Below, in pieces: positions 1 through 10,254 of a stretch of 49,183 nt of DNA; positions within the stretch are counted from its first letter, which is position 1; each line of letters begins with the position of its first letter. The notes beneath the pieces were generated by a model. The model did no database searches and was not told where the DNA came from. It saw only the letters and a program-made list of their open reading frames with translations. The stretch comes from Chara braunii. Taxonomy: Eukaryota; Streptophyta; Charophyceae; Charales; Characeae. The DNA lies in the NCBI GenBank assembly GCA_003427395.1, contig BFEA01000080.1, positions 1,232,808-1,281,990 of the forward strand, read 5' to 3'. The position numbers were made by a program, and so were the translations under genes.

Positions 1-44
1 CCCGGGCCACTCTGGAAGTCTAGGTAATGAGCAAATAGAAATGT

Positions 45-218
45 ATTAAACCACCAGTACCTTTGTCGGTTCCAAAATACTCGGCCTCCGACCTTTCGGG
101 AGGCTGAAACGAAACGACCGTCGCCAATCATATTTTTCAACGTCGGGCTCGGCTTCCTGAAAGTTCGGAAGCTGGCAAGAAGTGTCGAAAATAGGCTCGG
201 AGATCCTAGTGGTTTAAT
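45..218. mobile_element. candidate MITE with 13-bp terminal inverted repeats
   Basis: The ends ATTAAACCACCAG (45-57) and CTAGTGGTTTAAT (206-218) are inverted copies with one mismatch in 13, enclosing about 150 bp without coding potential. Size and ends fit a miniature inverted-repeat element. I could not define a target site duplication, so it could be a chance palindrome. No gene is visible in 1-400. Confidence 0.35.
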
Positions 219-224
219 GAAAGA

Positions 225-306
225 AAAATAATGAATATCAATATTAATAATAATAATAATAACAATGATAATAATAACAATAATAATAATAACAATAATA
301 TTAATA
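225..306. repeat. AAT/AAC-rich low-complexity tract
   Basis: The tract is made of imperfect ATA, AAT and AAC trinucleotide runs. It is non-coding and adjoins a pyrimidine-rich (CTT/TCC) stretch at about 400-570 that produces only low-complexity translations. Confidence 0.85.
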
Positions 307-569
307 GTGGTCCAACACTGTCAACGATTTGAATAACCTTGAAAGGAGCAAGGGATCAAAGAAAAATGATATGTCTTATTGATGTACCACTTGTTAAAGA
401 CCTTTCCTCATTTCACATTTTTCTCTCCCTTTGCTTTTCCCTCACTCTTTCTTTTTCCTTCCTCTTTCATCCTTCTTCATTTCCTTTTTTTCCTTTTTTT
501 TTTCTCTCTTCACCTTCCTCCCTTCACTCTTCCTACCCCTCCTTCCTTTCTGGTACTCTCTTCTTTTAG

Positions 570-1460
570 CCCACACGCATTCCCTTTGCTTTCATGACAC
601 AACCCTGGGCATAGTAACCTGTTTGTTGTTCTGCATGTCTGTCTCTATGGCCATATGTGTGCGCTTGTTGTCCTGCCTGCCTGCAAAACTGTGTGGGTGC
701 AGGCTTGATGTTTTGCGTGCCTGGCCATAGCCGCCAGCGCCTCGTTGTCTGGCTGCGACCCACATAACTTAGTGCCCGCACGTGCCCAATATAGTTGAGG
801 GCCTGGTCCTTTTACAATTGGGCAACCCAATACTACCCAGACTTCGAGTGCTTGCTGTTTTTGTGTTGGTCTGCGGGGCGGGTGTGATAACGATGTTGCA
901 ATCTCAGTGGTCCGTGGCCACGTCGTAGTGTGTCGGTGTGGAGGAAACCCGGGGAGTGGAGCCAACTGTTCATTGAGGCCAAGGGCTACAACGCTTGTCA
1001 CTCCTTGTGTCCGTTTTTTAGGTTCTCAGTGACCAATAGGGTGTCTGGGTTTGTGTTGCCTGTTGCTTTCTCGCTCAGGATCTGAGTCCAAAGGCCCTTT
1101 TCGAACGCCGAGATAAGGTAAGAAAATAATCAGAATAAAAATAAGTGATCTTACTCCCAGTTCAGGAATCTGCACAGGAACCAACCCTCGGGCTTTGTTT
1201 CGGAGGATTTCATACTTTCGAGAAAATTCGTCAATCCAACGAAGCGAGGGGAGGTTCAAACATTTGCTCAGACGTCAATCACATAAACAGGGTATAACCA
1301 CATTCATGCATGACATCAATATGGGGCTAGTATACAGTTTGGGTGTTAAAGTAGTTAAGAAAAAAACTGTGAGAGGTGAACCCTCGTGACTACCGTACCA
1401 CATCAATAACAGACTCGGCGTTATCTTTTAGTGAGCCGCACAGCGAAAACCTTCACGGTC
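570..1460. other. unassigned intergenic stretch
   Basis: Short open frames occur on both strands (for example 645-1001 minus), but none has a recognisable domain, a conserved motif or a plausible gene structure. I see no RNA gene or mobile element ends. Confidence 0.5.
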
Positions 1461-1463
1461 TTC

Positions 1464-1638
1464 ATGAGATTTCACAGTCTTTCTTGACTCGAACTGCCAT
1501 AAGATGTCATAGTCTTTCTTGACTCAAACTGCTATAAGATTTCACAGTTTTTCCCGACTCGAGTTGCTATAAGATTTCACAATCTTTCTAGACTCGAGTT
1601 TCCCTAAGATTTCACAGTCTTTCTTGACTCGAACTGCC
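1464..1638. repeat. tandem array, five copies of a 35-bp unit
   Basis: Five head-to-tail units start at 1464, 1499, 1534, 1569 and 1604. Each begins with a form of ATAAGATTTCACAGTCTTTC and ends with GACTCGAACTGCC or a close variant. Copies differ by a few substitutions but all are exactly 35 bp, so the array grew by whole-unit duplication. No coding potential is seen in 1640-2170 downstream. Confidence 0.9.
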
Positions 1639-2303
1639 AAAAGACGAAAACAATACCCAAAACAGTTAACCCGAACCAATATCCAAGAACTCTGGAACTG
1701 GATAAGCTATCAGTTGGAGATATTCAGTGCTAGTTGGACTCCTGTGAACATTTTACACCATTGAAGAATAACGTGAGGCCTCCATAGTAATGTGTTTCAG
1801 TACAGCTGGATGTCGCATGACTGGTTAGTGAATATGACTAGATCGTTTAACCACTCTTTCGACTGTGTCTTGTTCAACACCCTTAGGAACAACTCGGGTT
1901 ACTGTTTGTCGCATTCGTCAACGACACCACTCTGTACAAAGTATAAATACCTTTTCCGGTGGCTGAACTTTGCGAACCCTGTCCCACGAGGGCGCAATAT
2001 CAGTTTACAGTGACACTGTTCACGGAAACAACATGTTGAAATAGTTCAAATCATAGGACCAACCAGCAGAGATGTGTCGCTCACGAAAGTAGTCAGTTGA
2101 TAATGCTCTCCTTATAGAACCAACCAGAAGATGTCGTTTTGATTACTGGATCACCCACTTCATAAACCTAGTTATTGGCCAATACCTTTAGTGTCTTTTA
2201 TCATTTAAAAAAAAACAAACTGGTTTCTTTGTGTGTATTTTTTTATAAAAATACAATAATTTATTACATTGCTCCGGTATATAAAGAGAACCCAAACGTT
2301 ATA

Positions 2304-2417
2304 GCCACTCAGAACCAATTGGCTAGAGGACAGCGTCTCCGTGAACTTTTAAAGCAACCTCAATCTTTTCCTCTATCTGTAGAAGAACAGGTTGCTACTA
2401 TTTATACTGGTATTAAT
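2304..2417 (+). pseudogene. atpA: plastid atpA fragment in nuclear DNA (NUPT)
   Basis: Reading plus-strand codons from 2304 gives 38 residues, beginning [18 protein letters not shown] and continuing through [14 protein letters not shown]. This is the conserved C-terminal domain of the plastid ATP synthase CF1 alpha subunit, and it fits the plastid protein clearly better than mitochondrial Atp1. It is only about 8% of the gene. The open frame starts at 2175 with unrelated residues and ends at 2435 after the match is lost, so it is a truncated fossil without function. The surrounding 2180-2550 is much more AT-rich than its neighbours and may also derive from plastid intergenic DNA, which I cannot verify. 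Confidence 0.85.
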
Positions 2418-2579
2418 ACTATTTATATAAAATAATATATAATTACATTGCATTGTATTCAACAAAGTAAATATTATATTAATATTATATTCAACATATT
2501 AAGGGAATAAAAAATAGTAAGTAAAATGAATACAATAAAATAAATCTCTTTTGACGAGCTCACGGTACTCCCCTGCTTA

Positions 2580-4110
2580 TAGATGAGCCTAACCGCTTTC
2601 ACAATCAGACTCGGAAGGCTTTCGCAACTTCAAGAAAACTCTCGCTCGCCCTTCAACTGTCGAGATCTTCTCATAGAAACATTTTATAACTCATTTCTTC
2701 CCCCCCTTTCTTTACAACATATCCTCCTTCTCCGAGCTAGTCAAGATTTAATCCTCCCTCATAGTACTATTAGGAGTCTGCCACGTCGGCGCGAGGTGCG
2801 TTTTTTCGCTCGCCAATATCTGGTTGGCTCGTCACGAGCAGTGTGGGAAGCACATCGAGCTCCACTTGAAGCCAAACTTTTTAAGTTTGTTCCCTCTTCA
2901 ACTCTCTTATCCCCTTCTTCCACACATGCCTGCCTCTTCTTCTCCACTCGTCGGCCTATCTCGCGCGCTCTAGCGTGTTCATACGACCACCCTCTGTTAT
3001 CAGCTTGTTCGCAGTCAAGCAAGGTCTTCGAGCACTCCGCCTTTCTATGCCCAGTAGTACCCAAGAATGTTCACGGGCGACCCGCTTGCCAGCTGATGCT
3101 CGTAAGCCCGAGCGCACCCACGCAATAATGCTCGCACTTGGGTAGTTGCACACTCGGCTTACGTAGGTGTCTTTAACACTCGGCTTACGTAGGTGGCTTT
3201 AACAAATGATGCTCGCACATGGGCAGTTGCAGGTAGCAACTGCGTTCTTCTCCTAACTCCTCCCCCTTTTAGTCTTCGTCCTCTCTTCCTCGCTTCCTTC
3301 TCACTCTCTAGCTCGGTTTATCTCTTCCCTTCTTTCCGCTCTTACTTACCAAGGTAATTCTTCCTCGTCGCCTCATCACACCGCCATTGTTAATACTTAC
3401 GAAATTGGCCAGATAAACGACTCAGTACAACTCTTATGGCCCCTTTGGTTTCACTTGCCTCGGTCATCAACTTATCAGTTCTCCTTTCGTTCTACCTCAA
3501 CCCCTGTCTCGCTCGCGCTTCTCTTCACCTCAGCTCCCACCTACACAAATGTGTGTTCAAGGCACGCTCGTTAGCACAAGCGGTCGCGACGCCCTATCCT
3601 GTCCTTGTCAACATTTTTTCCTTTCAGCTCTTCGCTCCTCGTACACTTGTTGTCCTCATCACCTAGCACAAGAGGTCAATACACCTAATTGCTTCTACAG
3701 TCAGGTTCATTCGGTTGATATGTCTAGAATTATTTTACTGCTTTCGTTGCTTCCCCTCTCTTCTCGCGCCGCTCTCTTCCTTTTCTCTTTCTTCTTTCCC
3801 CCCTTTTTTCGAGTCAGCATACATCATTGTTTTGCTCTCCTTTTGGTCTTTCGCCGCGCAGTGCGACCAGCATAAGGAGTGAGTAAGTGAGAGCATATGC
3901 GCGAGCCCGCCTTAGCTAGAGTTCTCAACGATCTTCTCGAGAACTTGAACCGCATGTGGAGTTCTCACGTCTCAGGAGCTAGCTCAGACAGTCTCAAAAA
4001 TTATCTCAGGCAGTCTCAGGAGTTAGCTCAGGCTGGAGCTCGCGACCCCCTTCAGTCAGCACCTCCAGTCCAGTTTCCCCCATTTCGCTAGTTTTCTGCT
4101 CATTTGTGCT
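2580..4110. other. pyrimidine-rich region without recognised genes
   Basis: Open frames such as 2583-3128 (+, 181 codons) are rich in Ser, Leu, Pro and Arg, and I match them to no family. The base composition (TTC/CTC-rich) alone explains them. A 26-bp unit is duplicated in tandem at 3151-3176 and 3177-3202, flanked by two near-identical 23-bp copies at 3128-3150 and 3208-3230. That points to an old local duplication or repeat remnant. Confidence 0.4.
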
Positions 4111-4910
4111 CATTCGTCCAACTGCAAAGAGTGTGCATGTTGTTTGTTCACCTTTCTATATGAACCTGGACGGATTAACGTCCAAGTACACGCACTGCGA
4201 ATCAGGTGTGAAAAAAACGACAAGTGAGCGGTGTCGGCGCGAATACCCTTACAAGGGTATCCGCCCTGGTTTTTGCAAATGCCAGAAAATAAGTTTGGTT
4301 TAAGGTTAAGTATACCAAGCAAGTTGCGGCTGTGGTTTACGTTAGGCTGAATGGTTGACGAGAGTAGAGAGTGTTTGGGCGCGCGGATTTGAGGCGTGCG
4401 TGATCTTTTTACTTTTTGATTGACGATTGTGAAAACCGGCGTGGGCGCCGGCCGAATTTTTAATTTTTGATTATACTAGGATTAAATAGATTTTTGTCGT
4501 TTGATTGGTGCACTTACCGATGACTTGTGCGTACGTGCGGAGAACGACATCGACAACGATGAGGCCTTGAAGTGTTTTCAGTAGGCCCGCGCGTCACGCG
4601 GTGTCCATTTATATAGGAGTCCGTCAACACTAGACCCAGCTTTGGGCCTAGCACTAGCAGGTTAAGGCGTCAGACTTTCATCAAAAAGATTCAGGGATCG
4701 AGACTTAGCGGCAACGAAGCGGGGATATCAGAGTAGTGCGAAGGGGCCGTGGGGTTGAGGGTCCGGCGGGGCTATCCCCCTTGGCTTTGTGGTTAGCGAC
4801 ATTTTCGTTAGTCGTATTCTGACGACTAAAAGGTTAGATATTTTATTATTTTTGTATCATCATTACTTTTCTACGCGTCGGTATTTCTTGACTTGGACGC
4901 AAAGCCGGAT
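4110..4910. other. intergenic stretch with small hairpins
   Basis: No gene is recognised. An 8-bp inverted repeat with a 2-nt loop (ATACCCTT / AAGGGTAT) lies at 4243-4260. Other GC-rich short palindromes are scattered through the stretch. None is followed by a T-run or a pattern that defines a known element. Confidence 0.4.
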
Positions 4911-5595
4911 TTAGTGGTCGGCGCGGCGGTCGGAGACCTTGGGTACGCGCCTCCGTTGACGGGCCCGTTCAGATTCCACGTATTCAGAATGCTGCTGAAA
5001 TTTCCTTGACCAGAAGCACGGACCGGGGAAACTAACTTGCGTTCGAGCCGGCAGGTGATTAGTCCACAAGCGGCAGGAACCTGAATGGTGGGGACCTTGT
5101 GCGGGTGCGCCGTCCGCCAACCACGACCTGCTGTGAGAGGTTGGGTGTGGGCGTGCCGTTGGGGCCCGTAAGTTGGTGGATCATGCCTAGGGCGCAGTGG
5201 CTTGAAAACGGTCCGGGACACGGTTCGGAGACTGCGGCGACGCCACAGCAAACAGCGGATCACGGGGATCCCCAGTTCACGTCGGCCCTCAAAGTTCTCA
5301 TTTGAATATTTGCTACTACCATTAAGGTTCGCACAGGGCCCGACTCTCCGAGGCCTATGTATGGGGCCTTCAACAGAATTATGCCCTCGGCTAGGCCATT
5401 GGCAGACCATGCGGGGGCTTGCCTGACCAGCCGAGGGGGTGGCAAATGTTCAAGGGGGTTCTAGGAGGAGGCTGCAGCGGCATGCTGTGTGGGGCGGCCA
5501 TCGGACTTGGGCAAGCAGGAGGAAGGACGGTTGAACCGACTAGTGGCCGGTCCCTCCGAAGTTCCTCTCGGAATAGACCAGACTGGTGAGCACGG
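4911..5595 (+). pseudogene. diverged, rearranged 25S rRNA-like sequence
   Basis: Several blocks resemble plant 25S rRNA. 4916-4950 (+) contains GGCGCGGCGGTCG and ACCTTGGG, typical of a segment about 1.5 kb into 25S. About 5008-5225 (+) aligns with an earlier segment (CACGGACC, GGGCCCGTAAG, ATCATGCCTAGG). 5289-5321 is the reverse complement of a 33-nt universally conserved 25S stretch, exact over all 33 bases. 5455-5595 (+) resumes the first sense segment (GGTCCCTCCGAAG). The blocks are out of canonical order, one is inverted, and sense blocks are roughly 65-75% similar by eye. The antisense open frame 4871-5410 is a shadow of this. I judge it a scrambled rDNA pseudogene; alignment was from memory. 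Confidence 0.65.
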
Positions 5596-5599
5596 TCGC

Positions 5600-6140
5600 C
5601 TCACAGATGCAACAGCGGGCGACGGGCACCAGAGCCTTAAGGCAAAGTAACGAGCGCTAGGCAGGTCAGGCAGAGCAATGAGCGCTAGGCAGGTAGGGAG
5701 CCACGACTAACTGCGAAGAGGAGCAGGTGAAACGGAGGCCGGGCACAGGCAACAGGAGGCAGGAGTACCTGGGCGCCTTTTTGCGCCAGGTGCATCTATA
5801 GGCAAGGACTGTCGGAGCGAGAGGCAGCGGGCGCTAAGAAAAAAACAACAACAGGCGCTGGCTGGCCGGCGGTAAGAACAACGGAGCAGGGCTGCGACGA
5901 ACGTCGAAGTAGTGTTGTGACGGGCGCTGAAGCAGGGCAGCGACAGACGTTGAAGCCGGGCAGCGAGCAAAAAGCAAGGGGGGTGAAGTGCGAATCCGCG
6001 CCAGATACATGCACGGAGGGGATGGTGGAAGAACGAGTCGGGCGCGATTAGTGAGGTGTAGTGCCCTCGATCCAGAGTGGAATCGAGGGGGAGAAGATGC
6101 GATCCCGGGGTTTCGACCCCAGGCGAATCTGATGGTAGTA
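5600..6140. other. GC-rich intergenic stretch
   Basis: No gene is recognised. Short direct repeats such as GAGCGCTAGGCAGGT (about 5650 and 5680) and GCAGGGCAGCGACAGACG-like words indicate local slippage. Minus-strand open frames here are Ala/Ser/Pro-rich without any known domain. Confidence 0.4.
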
Positions 6141-6188
6141 TTAGTTTTGAGGATAGGTCAATAAGATAGAAGTTAGATGAGATAGGGG

Positions 6189-6545
6189 GTGCGCCGAGCT
6201 ATGTCGGGAAGAAGGGAGAAGAAGGGTGGGAAACGCATATCTCATGCGTTTCCAAACGGATTTCGGCGGGATGAAAGCCGAATCCCTGGTTTTGAGGAAG
6301 GGCGAAATCAGATATGAAGTTAGTTTTTGAGGTAAGTTAGTAGAAAGAGAGGTAGGAGGGAATATAGTGCGCCGGGATATGGAGGCCCCGATAAAGAAAA
6401 AGAGGGAAACAGATATATCTCGTCCGATTCTCGACGGATTCGGGCGAGATAAAGTGTTAGTTTGGGGTTTTGATGACGGGCAAACCCAAATCTGTTGTCG
6501 GAATAGGATGAAAGTTAGTGTGGTAGGAGTTAGTAAAGAAGAGTG
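6189..6545. repeat. diverged tandem duplication, period about 178 bp
   Basis: Two units start with GTGCGCCG at 6189 and 6367. Both contain ACGGATTYCGGCGGGAT-like words, a GGAAACRSATAT word and a GTTTTGA-GGGC-AAA stretch. Similarity is patchy, so the duplication is old. The 216-codon minus frame over 6141-6791 crosses both units and has no recognised domain, so I do not call it a gene. Confidence 0.5.
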
Positions 6546-6997
6546 TGCGTCCAACCATGGAGGAGGAGAGAGAAGACTGTCGAAGCGGTCGTTTCCTTGA
6601 CTGGTTTCGACAAATGGAAGCTCTACACTAAAGATTTTGGGTAGGGCGAGCATGATGGTGAAGGCACATTCGGGATTGAAGTAGTGGATTCCGGCAGGAT
6701 GAGGCGTATGGATTGCGCGATGGTCGCAGAGATAACTTGTATAGAGATGTATCTTTGCGCATCTTTGCGGAAGATTCATTCTCACTTTCACAGACGTAGT
6801 TAATCCGATCGCAACTCTTCTCCCCTTTCCTTGTTGTTCGATGGGGTTGCGATCTCCATCGTGCTGGTCGGTGGCCGTCCTGATTTTGATGCCTCCCCTC
6901 AGACTTCATTTTCCCGTCGGAGATCTTCACCTCCTGGGACTGTGCGCGAGCCAGCATAGCAAGCAACAGAGTGTGTTAGTGAGTTGAGGGTATCCGC

Positions 6998-6998
<1 letters not shown>

Positions 6999-7048
<50 letters not shown>
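6999..7048. repeat. (GA)25 microsatellite
   Basis: Uninterrupted GA dinucleotides on the plus strand. Confidence 0.97.
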
Positions 7049-7049
<1 letters not shown>

Positions 7050-7051
<2 letters not shown>

Positions 7052-8400
7052 CTGGTAAGCTAGCAATGCGAGAGGAATGGAAGGGTGAAGTTATGAGCCA
7101 GACTGCGTAGAAGGCTCAGTCGGGCTACTACCGTGAATGAGCCCCGTTCCGGTTGAAAAGTCATCTCGACCCTGCTGCACATATGGCTACGAGGCAATAT
7201 GCCCGCCGGCTAACTAGTACGTTGCACAGCCAGGCGAACCAGAAGACTGCAAGCAGAATAGGGGTTGAAAGTTTGTCTGTGGGCCAATGTATTGTCGGCC
7301 TTGACACACGAAGTTCCTGAAGGCCAGCCAAGAAGGCGCAAACTTGCTTGACGGCCGATGCGCGACTCGTTTGCTGCACAAAGAAGGCGAGAGGCAAGAG
7401 AATCGCAGGCTTGCGAACTTACCTACTTGCCGGTATACCGCCCATTCGCTGAACGAGGTTGCTAGCAGCAAGCGGTTAACTGCTGCTCTGCTCATCGCAA
7501 CAAGGAGAATGGACGAGATGGAGACATCTGTCAGCCGGTGTGCTGCTCATGCTGAGGATCGAAGTAATGTCGGTTCAGCTGCGTGGGGACGCTGGTCATT
7601 CTTTTTTGGTAGAGGTAGCGAAGAGCTAGTAATAGGAGCTGCAGAATTGAGCCGGGGGCTCAGGGGGGATAGTGACTCGGCTACACCGGCGGACTCTGCA
7701 GTTGGGATGTGGACTATTTTGAATATCGCCCGACTAGGCTGGGGATCTGCAGTTTGGTCTGAGCTATGGGCCTTATGACTGGGGGAAGGTGACCAAGCAT
7801 GGTAAAAGGAGGGATATGGTTGTGACTCGAAGAGTTGCTGGAGAACCGACAGCTGAGAGTTGACTTTGGTTGACCAAACTGTTGCACGTTTTGGCCATCA
7901 TTGCGGGGCCCTCAGGCGCTTGAAGGTAACAACGCCCTCTCACGCAAGTCTGAGCGCACCCTCCTTGGATCTGAGAGACTTAAACTTTCTCTTCCTACCT
8001 TTCTTACTCTCAGTCTAATCCTGTTCAGAGAGGAAGGCAACAGGCGGGATTGCAACCCATAGGACCTCATCAAGACTCTGTGGGGAGTCCGCCCATCGAT
8101 TGCGGGAGCTCTGTCAGAACCTAGGCGAGGTTCTGGAGGTAGAGAACCATCAGGTATATCATCTTTCTATCTGTATGACCCCACTATACCCCTGTTTGTT
8201 TATCTCCCTTTATTCTGACTAATGTATGCATGAGATTGCCCCTATGATTTGCTTTCTCTCATGACTTCATCAGATCGAATGGAAAGAATGTGTGTGTGTG
8301 AAGCTTAAGTTTCTCTTTATTTTGACTGAAAGCAGACTAAGGGATGGACTGGGGGAAGGTGGGAGAAAGGCAGACTGCATGCGTTTGACCGGGTCAACCA
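7050..8400. other. unassigned region
   Basis: The longest frame is 7344-7778 (+, 144 codons), with no family resemblance or conserved motif. I see no splice-consistent gene model, RNA gene or mobile element ends. The stretch may be transcribed leader or spacer DNA for the hairpin array that follows. Confidence 0.35.
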
Positions 8401-8408
8401 AGGACAGA

Positions 8409-9014
8409 GCATTGTTTCTAAGCTGAGTGGCCCAAGGCGATGTTTATTTCGCTGTTTTCTGAAGGGTCATGCATTGTTTCTAAGCTGAATGAGTTTTTTG
8501 CTATGTTTATTTTCTGAGGGCTGCCTGATGTGAAAGGGTTTTCTTGTTTTGTTCCGAGGGAGGATTTTTTGTCTAAGGCTAAGCATTGTTTCTAAGTTGA
8601 ATGGCGTAGCCTGAAAGCCACACACATAAGTACAACCTGAATATAAAAAAAATTATTTTATTTATACTTGCATGTGAACTGGCAGTTGGGCATTGTTTCC
8701 AAGCCGAATGGTCGAGCGTTAAGCCATATCACTAAGAAGAGAAGAGAAATTACAGAGTATAGTTGAAAATAGTCTGGGCAAGCTGAACATTGTTTCCAAG
8801 CCGAATGGTTCAGTCCGCTGCCCATATTTGCATTTTCTTTTGACAACAAAGTCAGAAAACTACTAAATTTTGGATATTAAACAGTTCAGGGCGGCTAGGC
8901 ATTGTTTCCAAGCCGAATGGTCTAGTTAAAATGCCCAAAGAAGAGAGAAGTAGTTGTACAACCTGTTCGTGTATATCCTAAAGGCATGCTAGACATTGTT
9001 TCTAAGTTGAATGG
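8409..9014. repeat. array of seven conserved 22-nt hairpin cores with diverged spacers
   Basis: Copies of the 22-nt core RCATTGTTTCYAAGYYGAAT plus GG start at 8409, 8471, 8583, 8690, 8787, 8899 and 8993. Intervals are 62, 112, 107, 97, 112 and 94 bp. In each core CATT and AATG (AGTG in copy 1) can pair around a 12-nt loop GTTTCYAAGYYG. In copies 5 and 6 the stem extends by four pairs using different bases: CTGA/TCAG at 8787 and CTAG/CTAG at 8899. Copies 3 and 7 have three of these four pairs. The intervening 40-90 nt are poorly conserved, apart from a GCCATAT-like word after several cores. It is not coding, and I know no family with this sequence. Confidence 0.75.
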
Positions 9015-9539
9015 TCAAGCACTACGCCATATGCAAGTTGGGTATAAGGGTTAAATCATCTGAAAAAATTATGAACTATCTATGAGGATTTTGACTTGGG
9101 ATGGTGAGAGTTACCTTTGTGGTTTGGCTTGCATGTGACTGAGTGAGGCTACTGCTGAGTTCGAGTTTCAGTTTGATAGGTAGTTGCTTTAGTTGCTCGC
9201 CACGTGCTAGAGCCGTAGGAGTTCGTTTCAATTCCTGCATTTTCTGGGATCATTTATTATACTTGGTCTTGTATAAATTTTAGTAAGCCACGTTTTCTAC
9301 AGGAAGCGCTGCCGAAATTTCTACAAAACCAAGAAGTTAGTCAGACTTTGTATTTTTCAGGGTATAACTTTTCTGACTTTTTGGCTTAGTAAAAATCTGG
9401 AATATCTCTCGCGTGCGTGTCTTTGGGAGGTGTCTGATTACGACGATCTTGGGTGCTCACCTCTCCACCCTTGCATTGATGTCACACTGCCTTCTCTGCT
9501 CAACCTTCTCCGTTTCCCTGGCGTATGATTTCGATAGAT

Positions 9540-10052
9540 GGTTAACAACAGACACTATTTACATGTCACTTTCAGCCACTTCAGGTCCCCACCTGAAACT
9601 CCTGAAATGACCTGAAGTGGCTAAAGCTTCTGAAAGGGGTTTCAGGTACCCCCATCCAAATGGTTGGATGGGGGTACCTGAAACCCCTTTCAGAAGCTTC
9701 AGCCACTTCAACGGTTTTCGGTCCCCACCTGAAATTCCTAAAATGACCTGAAGTGGCTGAAGCTTCTGAAAGGGGTTTCAGGTACCCCATCCAAATGGTT
9801 GAATGGGGGTACCTGAAACCCCTTTCAGAAGCTTCATCCACTTCAGCTGTTTCAGGTCCCCAACACCTGAAACTCCTGAAATGACCTGAAGTGGCTGAAA
9901 AAACAGGCTGAAAAAAAAAAAAAAACAGACATAAAACGTGACCTCCAAACCACCCGAAACTTCTGAAATGACAAGAAGTGTCTTCAGGCCATTTCAGCGG
10001 TTTCAGACCACTTCGGAATCTTTCATTCTGAAATTTCAGGTGGTCGTTAACC
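9540..10052. mobile_element. fold-back repeat element with nested palindromes
   Basis: GGTTAACAAC (9540-9549) and GTCGTTAACC (10043-10052) are near-perfect terminal inverted repeats. Inside, a unit of about 155 bp occurs twice (about 9605-9710 and 9750-9850 with flanks). Each unit is a long palindrome centred on ATCCAAATGGTTGRAT, with arms containing CTGAAAGGGGTTTCAGGTAC. The words CCTGAAA and TTTCAGG recur throughout. An A-run lies at about 9909-9924. The apparent 86-codon minus frame is only the palindrome read through. It is a non-autonomous fold-back or MITE-like element of unassigned superfamily. Confidence 0.65.
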
Positions 10053-10254
10053 GCGAGTGATGATTTCCTCTCCGTTTTTCCATCATAGTTCCCACTACAG
10101 CCCCTTTACTTTTGAGGTGAACGACCCTTCACGTGACAGATCTCTCATTCATAGTTCATCTATCTCATCTCCTTTTTCCTGTTTTTTCCTCCGAAGCATT
10201 CTTGTGATATCTTCTATTCTCCCTCCCCCATTAACTCCCGGTCCTCCGTTTTAA

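Noticed and set aside
2583-3128. 181-codon plus-strand frame as a gene
   Set aside because: There is no domain, the composition is that of the pyrimidine-rich region, and a 101-codon frame overlaps on the other strand.
4871-5410. 179-codon minus-strand open frame
   Set aside because: It is the antisense of the 25S rRNA-like block, and rRNA conservation explains the sequence better than a protein.
6141-6791. 216-codon minus-strand frame as a gene
   Set aside because: It spans a diverged tandem duplication and shows no recognisable domain.
8409-9014. CRISPR-like array
   Set aside because: The repeats are short and the spacers are of uneven length (40-90 nt) and related to each other. There are no cas genes and the setting is eukaryotic.
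9581-9841. 86-codon minus-strand frame with repeated peptide
   Set aside because: It reads through the palindromic units of the fold-back element.
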